DNA from: an uncultured Eubacteriales bacterium
GTDB lineage: Bacteria; Bacillota; Clostridia; Christensenellales; Aristaeellaceae
Direction: 5' to 3'
NCBI GenBank assembly: GCA_902798105.1
Contig: CADBVG010000019.1
Span: forward strand, 7,792-52,028
DNA: 44,237 nt
A model generated the notes under the pieces. It did no database searches. It saw only the letters and a program-made list of their open reading frames with translations, and had not been told where the DNA came from. The translations under genes and the position numbers were made by a program. Shown here in pieces: positions 7,884-14,915 of this stretch (position 1 is the first letter of the stretch; each line of letters opens with the position of its first letter).

Positions 7884-9485
7884 TTGGACACGAACGATCG
7901 TGAGAACGACAGGCCCATGCGCATCGACAAGGACGCGCAGATCAACGTCGTCCTGAACAACCCCGCCGCCGTAAACGGCGTGATCGACCTGGGACGGGTC
8001 ATAGAGAATTTCAAGGAGAAAAAACGGATTTACGCATGGGTGACCCTGCTTTTCTTTGCAGCGGGCATACTCGCTTCAATGCTGTGGTATCAACACACCG
8101 AGTCGCCCGCCTCGGTGACTTCCGTGGTTACACTGGAATATGAGATTCCCAATCCTCTGCTCGATCCGTTGAACAACCCGGATTACAGCCCGTCCCTGCT
8201 GGAGGACGACAACATACCGCGGTTTGTGAAGGTTCCCGACCTCACCGCGCCGGACGGCAGCGAGCTCGACCTTGGAAAGATCTCTTCCTCCTATGTACTC
8301 AAAAAGGCCCTTGACGGGATGAACCTTTCAAGAAGCGTATCGCTGACCAACCTGGCCAACAGTATCCGCATTGAAAGGATACTGTCCCAGGAGAGCAAGC
8401 GCATGCAGGAGATCGCCTCCGGCATGATCCAGGAGAAGTCAACATCCACCTACACCCAGATCCAGAAGGTTCATCTGACCTATGAGAACCGTTTCGTGGT
8501 CACGCTCACCAACGGCTTTGCCAAGGGAAGCTCCCGGGACAAGCGCAACCTGCCCAACAACGAATTGCGCATGCTCCTCGACCGGATCCTGACCGCCTAC
8601 AACGATTACCTGGTGGACACCTATGCCGACCGGGCCCTGCCCGAAGACGCGTTCTCTGTCATCGACGCCCAGACCAAGGACATGCCCGAGTGCCTGGACA
8701 TGCTGCGCGCCGCCGCCGACAGCCTCTGCGACTATTGCAGCGACAGGCCGGATAAGGTCAGGGCTTACCGTTCCTGGGAGACGGGCAACACCCTCGACGA
8801 CCTGCTGGCCCACCTGGAGCAGTTGCGGGACAACGACGTGGACTACCTCTACGCCAGTGTGCTGACCAACAACGTCGCCCGGGACCCCGCCGCAATGCGC
8901 ATGGGCTTCCAGTACAGGCTGCGCAACGCCCAGGTCCGACTGGACCAGGTAAACGAGGATATCGAGAACACCCAGCGCATACTGGACAGCTACAAGAACG
9001 ATGAGATCTACATCACCATGCAGGACAGTGGTGACACCAAAACCACTACCTCGGCGACGGGCAATTACAACAACCTGGTGCTCCAGCAGGCGGAAAATTA
9101 CAGTGAAGCCGAAAAGCTGAGCGCTGACATTGCCAACCTGGAAAACAGAATCGCACTGATAGATACCGACGCCGACGTCGCTGATATCAAACCCTACCGC
9201 GAAGAACTGGAGCGGGTGATCGAGCGCTGCAAGGATTGCTATTCCCGAATCAGCGCCCAGATGCAGGAGATTCAGCGCAGTCCCTTCTTCACCACCTACC
9301 TCCAGCATTCCACGACGGCGGTGTCGAGCAAGGGTTTCATCGCGGGCGCAGGCAAGAAGATGGCCCTCGGCGGGGTTGCCGGCCTGTTCATCGGCCTCGG
9401 CTTCTGGTTCCTCGCCGCGCTTGCGCCGGAATACCGTCCCGGAAAGAAGCAGCCCCGTAACGCAGAGGAGGTGGCTGAACAATGA
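7884..9485 (+). CDS. Wzz/chain-length-determinant-like membrane protein 1
   Basis: The protein has 533 residues. A TTG start at 7884 is chosen because GGAGG lies 8 nt upstream; the next in-frame ATG is at 7917. It has a cytoplasmic N-terminus, a membrane helix at about 50-69 (YAWVTLLFFAAGILASMLWY), a long largely helical extracytoplasmic region with coiled-coil stretches (about 320-480) and a second membrane helix at 493-513 followed by a short charged tail. This two-helix plan is that of polysaccharide co-polymerases (Wzz, CapA/YveK-type). No tyrosine kinase, polymerase or glycosyltransferase is adjacent, so a role in polysaccharide length control is inference. The next gene is a diverged paralogue overlapping by 4 bp. 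Confidence 0.65.
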   Translation: MDTNDRENDRPMRIDKDAQINVVLNNPAAVNGVIDLGRVIENFKEKKRIYAWVTLLFFAAGILASMLWYQHTESPASVTSVVTLEYEIPNPLLDPLNNPDYSPSLLEDDNIPRFVKVPDLTAPDGSELDLGKISSSYVLKKALDGMNLSRSVSLTNLANSIRIERILSQESKRMQEIASGMIQEKSTSTYTQIQKVHLTYENRFVVTLTNGFAKGSSRDKRNLPNNELRMLLDRILTAYNDYLVDTYADRALPEDAFSVIDAQTKDMPECLDMLRAAADSLCDYCSDRPDKVRAYRSWETGNTLDDLLAHLEQLRDNDVDYLYASVLTNNVARDPAAMRMGFQYRLRNAQVRLDQVNEDIENTQRILDSYKNDEIYITMQDSGDTKTTTSATGNYNNLVLQQAENYSEAEKLSADIANLENRIALIDTDADVADIKPYREELERVIERCKDCYSRISAQMQEIQRSPFFTTYLQHSTTAVSSKGFIAGAGKKMALGGVAGLFIGLGFWFLAALAPEYRPGKKQPRNAEEVAEQ

Positions 9486-10867
9486 CCCGGAATAAGACCC
9501 ACTGGTTGCGCAACAGCGTCATCATCCTTCTGATCTTTACCATCGCAGGCTTTGCCCTGACCTGCGTGAAGTTCAACAGGAATCCAGGTCCCACCGTCGC
9601 TACCGCGGGCATCGAATTTACCTTCGAAGACGCTCCGGACGGTATCGCGCCCAACGGTACGGCCTTCGACATCTCCGGCATTGCCTCGGACGAGGTGCTT
9701 TCCAGCGCCCTGCAGGTATGCGGGCTGGAGGGAACCTACACCGTCGACCAACTGCAGCAGTGCCTCGTCGCCCGAGGGGTTTACCCGGCAAACATGGTCA
9801 GCCGGGTCAAGAGCTATATTTCCCTGCTGGACGCCTCGAGCAGCCACATTGCCCGCATCGACGACTTCCACCCCACCGCCTACAACATCGAGCTCTACAA
9901 CAGCTTTGACAGCGCCATCTCCAGGGAACAGCTGTTGTCCCTGATGAAGGCCATCGTTTCCGCCTACAGGGATTATTTCGCGAAGGTGTACGCCAACGGC
10001 CTGCGCCGCGACGACCTTTCGACCGTGTTATCAGACCATGACTACCTCCAGCAGGCGGATGCCATAGAATCCTACTTCGCGTCAATGGCCGGTTACGCCC
10101 AGGAGATGTACGCCCGGCGACCCGCCTTCCGGCACGAAGGCACGGCCTTCAACGACATCAGCGTCCGCCTGAACAGCTTGATCGACGGCGATATTGCCCG
10201 CCTGAAGGCAAACCTGACGCTGGACGCCCTGTCCCGTGACCCCGAGCGTTTGAAGGCGCACTATGCCTTTGAAATCGAAGAACTGGAAAACCGGCAGCAA
10301 AGCCAGCAGGCGCTGCTGGAACAGCTGGACAAGCTGATACAGCGCTACGAAAAGAACAGCACCGTCTATGTGAGCAGCGGCACGAATATGACCCGCATCG
10401 ACAGCAACACCAACGCCACCTACGACGCGCTGATCCGCCTGCACACGAACGTTGCGGAAGAGCTCGCCGCGATCACCGCGCGCTGCGCCACCTGCCGTCA
10501 GCGGCTGGATGACCTGAAGGCTGGCGCACCGACTTTCATCGATGAAATCCTGGCAGAGCCCATTGCCCAAGCCGGTCTGACTGAGGCCCAGGCCACCGCC
10601 GTGGCGCAAAGCATCTCGTCGATCGTGGACAAGGGCAACGCCTGTATCGATGATTTCGAAGCCATGCTGAAGCGCATCGACGAGGAGGAGATCAACGACG
10701 CAACCGTCGCTGTCACCGGCTTCTCGACTCGTTCGCCCAGGCTCTTCTCCAGCGAATTCAACGATTTGGCCGTCCGGACCGTCGGCCCCCTTTGCGCCAT
10801 CGGCTTCATGCTCTGCATGGTTTTGATCATCATCAGCCGCCTACGTGAAGCAAAACGGTCCCATTAA
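9482..10867 (+). CDS. Wzz-like membrane protein 2, paralogue of the preceding gene
   Basis: The protein has 461 residues, and its ATG overlaps the upstream stop (ATGA), implying translational coupling. It has membrane helices at about 12-29 and 434-454 with a helical extracytoplasmic domain between. Several segments align with the upstream protein: YRDYFAKVYANGLRRDDLSTV with YNDYLVDTYADRALPEDAFSV, and RDPERLKAHYAFEIEELENRQ with RDPAAMRMGFQYRLRNAQVRL. The pair therefore arose by duplication and may form a hetero-oligomer. No enzymatic residues are apparent. It ends 17 bp before the second copy of the flanking palindrome. Confidence 0.65.
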   Translation: MTRNKTHWLRNSVIILLIFTIAGFALTCVKFNRNPGPTVATAGIEFTFEDAPDGIAPNGTAFDISGIASDEVLSSALQVCGLEGTYTVDQLQQCLVARGVYPANMVSRVKSYISLLDASSSHIARIDDFHPTAYNIELYNSFDSAISREQLLSLMKAIVSAYRDYFAKVYANGLRRDDLSTVLSDHDYLQQADAIESYFASMAGYAQEMYARRPAFRHEGTAFNDISVRLNSLIDGDIARLKANLTLDALSRDPERLKAHYAFEIEELENRQQSQQALLEQLDKLIQRYEKNSTVYVSSGTNMTRIDSNTNATYDALIRLHTNVAEELAAITARCATCRQRLDDLKAGAPTFIDEILAEPIAQAGLTEAQATAVAQSISSIVDKGNACIDDFEAMLKRIDEEEINDATVAVTGFSTRSPRLFSSEFNDLAVRTVGPLCAIGFMLCMVLIIISRLREAKRSH

Positions 10868-10883
10868 AGAAACACTGTAGATA

Positions 10884-10926
10884 ATACTAAAAACCATGTC
10901 GGCGCTGCCGACATGGTTTTTAGTAT
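10884..10926. repeat. Palindromic repeat, copy 2 (also terminator-like)
   Basis: Arms of 19 bp (10884-10902 and 10908-10926, ATACTAAAAACCATGTCGG) pair perfectly around a 5-nt loop. It differs from copy 1 at 7639-7680 at only a few positions. Its outer ATACTAA/TTAGTAT ends are also the ends of the larger element at 20695-20855. It can terminate the Wzz-like operon. The rest of the gap to 11126 holds no recognisable gene or promoter. Confidence 0.8.
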
Positions 10927-11126
10927 AATACGCGAAAAGGGAAACGCCCCGCTTCCCTGCTGTTTCCAAAATCGTCTGACCCCCAACCGGCGCAGCGCTC
11001 TGACGCTACACCGACCGGGAGTCAGTAGTTTTTTCTTGTCCGGTTTTTCCGGTACTTTTATGTTATCAGACAATTATGAACCAGGCATGAACTCAGAGGG
11101 GAAAATATTAGCCATTTACGGACCCG

Positions 11127-11756
11127 TCACTTGCCGAAATCCTTGACGATCACCATCTCAATGCGGTCGCCCTTGACGCCCACGATGATATCGTCAGCCA
11201 GCTTGCCCACGATGGATTTTTCCAGCTCGTCCCAGGCCTCCCCAGCGCTCTCGTCGCTCAGCCGCTGGGTATCCAGTCCTTCGCGATAGGTTTGCAGCGT
11301 CCAGATGGGCACCATGGCGTCCACAGCAAAGCCGCCGACGTCAGCGGGGTTGACGATGCCGTAGCGGGCCACTTCGCGGCCATAGTCGTTCATGGAGCGG
11401 CCAAAGCTGTGCATCGCGCCGGAAACCACATCCTTCAGCATGGCCATAAAGCCCTTCGCGGCGGCGTTCCTGCCCGAGGTGGACATGGAAAGCAGCTCCT
11501 CCCGCTGGTCGGTGTTCACGTCCGCCGTGGCCTGCAGGTGAATCTCGCAGCGCGTGCCATTCGCCTCGTACCACAGCTGGCCGTAGAAGTCATCCACAAG
11601 GGCCTTGACCATGCCCAGAGTTTCCTCGGTCAGCAAATCCAGCTGCAATACTTCGTGCCGCCCCAGACTGATGCTGTGGGCAAAATCCTCCGTGGCATAG
11701 CGGGCCGCCGCCATGCGCCCGGCGTCGCTGTTGAGCATAAAGACATCCGATTTCAT
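11127..11756 (-). CDS. Probable ATP-binding (histidine-kinase-like ATPase fold) protein
   Basis: The protein has 209 residues and is soluble. The segment DLLTEETLGMVKALVDDFYGQLWYEANGTRCEIHLQA resembles the helix and strand around the N-box of RsbW-like HATPase domains, and SGRNAAAKGFMAML is characteristic of a clostridial family annotated simply as ATP-binding protein. Canonical G-box glycines are not obvious, so activity is uncertain. The start at 11756 has AGGAGG 8 nt upstream; longer in-frame extensions run into the preceding gene. It is 17 bp downstream of the DUF975/CmpB fusion and probably co-translated. A role as a regulator or switch for that membrane protein is inference only. Confidence 0.5.
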   Translation of the reverse strand: MKSDVFMLNSDAGRMAAARYATEDFAHSISLGRHEVLQLDLLTEETLGMVKALVDDFYGQLWYEANGTRCEIHLQATADVNTDQREELLSMSTSGRNAAAKGFMAMLKDVVSGAMHSFGRSMNDYGREVARYGIVNPADVGGFAVDAMVPIWTLQTYREGLDTQRLSDESAGEAWDELEKSIVGKLADDIIVGVKGDRIEMVIVKDFGK

Positions 11757-11773
11757 CGATATGGCCTCCTGTT

Positions 11774-13618
11774 CTATTGCTGTAATGTATTCGTGGTATC
11801 CGCCGCCGGAGCGGTGGTTTTGATCATATCCAATTCGTTGGTGACGCCATCGCCCATGTTGGGATTGATGAAGGAATAGACCATGTCCGCGGTGAAGCAC
11901 AGCAGCAGCGCCACGCACACGCCCACCAGCAGCTTCGGCCTGACCCGCATCGTCATATTGTCGATGATGGGCACCAGCAGGTAGACCGCCGTCATGCCGC
12001 CCAGCATGAACACCGCCAGGCCTTCACCGCAAATCCGGCCGTTCAGGTTCAGGAAATATCCGGTATAATCCCACCAGCGAAGGCCGGTGATCAGCTCGGT
12101 GATGTAGGAGGTCATGAACTCCACGAAGCCGCAGAGCACCATGATGGTCAATGCCTCCAGCGCGGGCTGGGAGCGGAACCGGTTCAGCAACACGGCGATC
12201 ATCACCACGCCCGCGCCGTAGATGGGCAGCCACGGCCCGTGCAGCATGCCGCGGTTGGAGAATTGGCCGAACCGGATCAGGTTCAGGGCCACTTCCCAGA
12301 CCCAGCCCACCATGCAGAAGGCGAAGAACACCACCACCAGCGTCCAGATCGTGCAGGGATTCAGGTAGCTGATGTGGGCCGCGATGCTGGACTGCGCCTT
12401 GTTCCACAGCGGGTTCATGCGCCGCGGGTAGGCCCTGCCGTTCATCTCCAGGCGCTCCACCTGGGTCTGGTGGCGCAGCCCTGCCTGCCGGCCATAGATC
12501 TTCTTCTCCGCGAGGGTGCCCGTCCATATGCCGAAGTTCTTCGCGAAGAAGCGCTTCCTGGGGGGCAGCTCCACGATGTCCTCCAGGATGATCTCCTCGT
12601 TCCGGGCGATGTCGGCATAACGTTCGCGCAGTACCGCCGGATCCGCATGGACGTACAGGCAATCGTCGTTCAGTTGGCCTGTGCCTTCGACGCTGCTGGC
12701 CTTGGCCTCCTGCCGCAGCGCGGCGTAGTATTCGGCATAGCTGGCCACGCGATAGGGCACGCCCCACAGCACGTCCGCCGCGCCAAAGGTCACAAAGCCC
12801 AGCACGAACCAGCCCAGAAAAGACAGCTCCAGCTTAAAGCACTCCCACTTGTGGCCGTTCATCATCCGCCGGGACAGGGTGATGGCCTCCCTCGGTGCGA
12901 TATCCGGGTTCTCGGCCACGATGAAGGGCACCAGGAAGTAGGAATAGTGCTTGATGATGCCGCCCACGAGGGTCAGATACCACAGCGATTCATAGACCGT
13001 CTGGAGCAGCAGCGTCAGTGCCGCCCGGGTCCAGCGCTTCACGAGCTTCATGTGCAACAGGTGGCCCGTCGGCACCACCTCATAGCTGCGGGCCTCCAGC
13101 AATCCCCGGCGCAGCACGGCCTTGTAGGCGTTGCGCAGATAGGCCCAGACCGCCAGGTAAATCAGCAGTCCCAACACCACCAGGAGCATCTTGAAGACAT
13201 TTCTGGAATGGAGCGCGTTATGGACGGCGGTGCTCACCATGGCCATCAGGTAACCCGAATTGATGTTGTTCACCACCGTGGCCAGCACGCCCCTTTGGTG
13301 CCCCAGGATCGACTTGCTGCTGGTGGCCTCTTTCAGAAGCTTCATGCGCTCCTTGGCCTCGATGTTCCCTGCCTCGATGTTGTCCTCGATCAGGTCGTTG
13401 ACGACCTTGCGCCAGACGCTGCGGTCGTTGCCGATGCCCTCCAGCGCCACCTGGATCTGTCGACCCCGGAGAAACTCATACCAGGTCTGGGCATTGTTCA
13501 CCACATTGTTGAACTCGGTGCCCACGAATATGGAGATCGCGCAGAGCAGCGTCACCAGCACGTAATGGCGCTTGACGGCGCCCCGCGCACGTTGCTTGAT
13601 GGTCTTCAGGTCTGACAT
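11774..13618 (-). CDS. DUF975-type membrane protein fused to CmpB-like (type IV ABC permease) domain
   Basis: The 614-residue protein has two membrane modules. Residues about 1-290 resemble DUF975 proteins (MSDLKTIKQRARGAVKRHY start, one helix, a long loop, then four or so helices, with ENPDIAPREAITLSRRMMNGHKWECFKLELSF before the last). Residues about 400-600 resemble the putative ABC-transporter type IV family (PF06541): FCMVGWVWEVALNLIRFG, NRGMLHGPWLPIYGAG and LRWWDYTGYFLNLNGRICGE. A soluble linker (about 295-400) joins them. The modules are normally separate proteins of unknown function, so the fusion suggests they act together at the membrane. It lies between the metallophosphoesterase gene (15 bp upstream) and the ATP-binding gene. 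Confidence 0.8.
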   Translation of the reverse strand: MSDLKTIKQRARGAVKRHYVLVTLLCAISIFVGTEFNNVVNNAQTWYEFLRGRQIQVALEGIGNDRSVWRKVVNDLIEDNIEAGNIEAKERMKLLKEATSSKSILGHQRGVLATVVNNINSGYLMAMVSTAVHNALHSRNVFKMLLVVLGLLIYLAVWAYLRNAYKAVLRRGLLEARSYEVVPTGHLLHMKLVKRWTRAALTLLLQTVYESLWYLTLVGGIIKHYSYFLVPFIVAENPDIAPREAITLSRRMMNGHKWECFKLELSFLGWFVLGFVTFGAADVLWGVPYRVASYAEYYAALRQEAKASSVEGTGQLNDDCLYVHADPAVLRERYADIARNEEIILEDIVELPPRKRFFAKNFGIWTGTLAEKKIYGRQAGLRHQTQVERLEMNGRAYPRRMNPLWNKAQSSIAAHISYLNPCTIWTLVVVFFAFCMVGWVWEVALNLIRFGQFSNRGMLHGPWLPIYGAGVVMIAVLLNRFRSQPALEALTIMVLCGFVEFMTSYITELITGLRWWDYTGYFLNLNGRICGEGLAVFMLGGMTAVYLLVPIIDNMTMRVRPKLLVGVCVALLLCFTADMVYSFINPNMGDGVTNELDMIKTTAPAADTTNTLQQ

Positions 13619-13633
13619 TGGGCTTTATATCCC

Positions 13634-14806
13634 CTATCCTTTGAATTTCAAATTGACGACAGACACCTCGCTGTCGGTGCCTACGCGCATCGGCGGGCCA
13701 TAGTAGCCCACGCCGGCAGTGACGACAGTGTCGAGCCCGTGCACCTTCGCATAGCCCCAGGCGTTTTCGTTGAAGAAGGGCACCACCAGGTTGCCGGGGA
13801 ACACCTGCCCCGCGTGGGTATGGCCGGCAAGGGCTACGTCCGCGCCCGCCTCCTTCAGCGCCTGGAATTCCTTCGGCTCGTGCTCCAGCACCACCACGGG
13901 CCTGGTCCTGTCCACGCCCGCCAACAGCTGCTCGGGCGACATGCGGTTGGTGGTGCCGTCCCCCGCCTTTTCGCCGTCCACGCGGCCCGCCAGCTGTACG
14001 CCGTTGATGTCCACCACCTGGTCATACAGCACTGTAAAGCCGCAATCCTTGAAGAAGTCCTCCATCTGGGCCGTGCGGAAGGCCTGGCTGACGGGCGAGA
14101 TCGGGAAGCCGCCGAACAGCGTCTCCTCCACGTCGTGGTTGCCGTAAACCGCGTACACGCCGTACTTCGAATGCAGGCCCCGCAGCGCTTCGGCGTACTG
14201 CTCGGGATGGGAAAGCCCCTTGTAGCTGCTGGTGAAGATGTCGCCGGCGATCACCACCACGTCGGGCTGCTCGGCGTTAATCAACTCCACCATGCGCTTC
14301 GTGGTCGCCAGCCGGGAATTGACGCTCAGGTGCAAATCGCCGATCAGCACCACCTTCATGTCCTCGCCGGGCTTGTCCACCTCGATGTCGTAGCGCTTCA
14401 CCACGGTGTTCTGGGCGTGGACCAGGCCATAACCGGTCACAGCCAGCGCCACCACAAGCGCCACGCACAGTATGCCGCCGTGCCAGCGGTTTGCCGCGCG
14501 GCCCCTGCTGATCAGCCACACCAGCTGCTCCAGCCCCAGCAACGCCAGCAGCAGCAGGCCGAAATACAGGTAAAAGCCCAGCCAGATATTGCCCGCGGCC
14601 TGCAGGGCGAATTTGACAGGGCTGTTGGGCAGGAACACCCCCGCCACCGGCAGCAGCGACAGCAGTATAAAGAGCGTCAGCCAAAACCGGCGCAGCTTGG
14701 AGGCCCTGTTGGCGGTGAACGGCCAGTGCCGCACGCGCAGGTCGGTCAAAAATGCCGCCAGCGCCACCACCGCAGTGTAAACGACGATCAGTATTATGGA
14801 TGCCAC
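13634..14806 (-). CDS. Membrane-anchored metallophosphoesterase (YkuE/YaeI-like)
   Basis: The 390-residue protein has about four N-terminal membrane helices (to about residue 140) followed by a calcineurin-like phosphoesterase domain. Metal-binding motifs occur in order: GDLHLS, GDIFTSS, YGNHD, LEHEP and GHTHAGQ. Such proteins hydrolyse phosphoesters with a dinuclear metal centre; related YkuE/YaeI members act on envelope or lipid substrates, which is inference here. The start is the GTG at 14806, which has GAAGGAG 7 nt upstream and leads straight into a membrane helix. An in-frame ATG at 14998 lies inside the M4 gene and would add a Lys-rich tail. First gene of a three-gene minus-strand operon. 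Confidence 0.85.
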   Translation of the reverse strand: MASIILIVVYTAVVALAAFLTDLRVRHWPFTANRASKLRRFWLTLFILLSLLPVAGVFLPNSPVKFALQAAGNIWLGFYLYFGLLLLALLGLEQLVWLISRGRAANRWHGGILCVALVVALAVTGYGLVHAQNTVVKRYDIEVDKPGEDMKVVLIGDLHLSVNSRLATTKRMVELINAEQPDVVVIAGDIFTSSYKGLSHPEQYAEALRGLHSKYGVYAVYGNHDVEETLFGGFPISPVSQAFRTAQMEDFFKDCGFTVLYDQVVDINGVQLAGRVDGEKAGDGTTNRMSPEQLLAGVDRTRPVVVLEHEPKEFQALKEAGADVALAGHTHAGQVFPGNLVVPFFNENAWGYAKVHGLDTVVTAGVGYYGPPMRVGTDSEVSVVNLKFKG

Positions 14807-14855
14807 GTTGTTTCTCCTTCTGTGTTTGATGCGTGGGATTTTATAAACCCGAAAC

Positions 14856-14892
14856 GGGATTGCCGAAAGGACATACATCCTTCGGCAATCCC
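14856..14892 (-). terminator. Hairpin after the M4 protease gene
   Basis: A 15-bp stem with one bulged base (14878-14892 against 14856-14871, loop of 6 nt) follows the M4 protease stop by about 23 nt on the minus strand. The sequence after it is only moderately T-rich, so some read-through into the phosphoesterase operon is possible; no clear separate promoter for that operon is visible. Confidence 0.65.
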
Positions 14893-14915
14893 AAACCCTT
14901 GCAGGGTCGTTGGTT

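Noticed and set aside
7877..7903. ATG right after GGAGG opening an eight-codon frame before the first Wzz-like gene.
   Set aside because: It is too close to the ribosome binding site, whereas the TTG at 7884 has ideal 8-nt spacing and opens the long frame.
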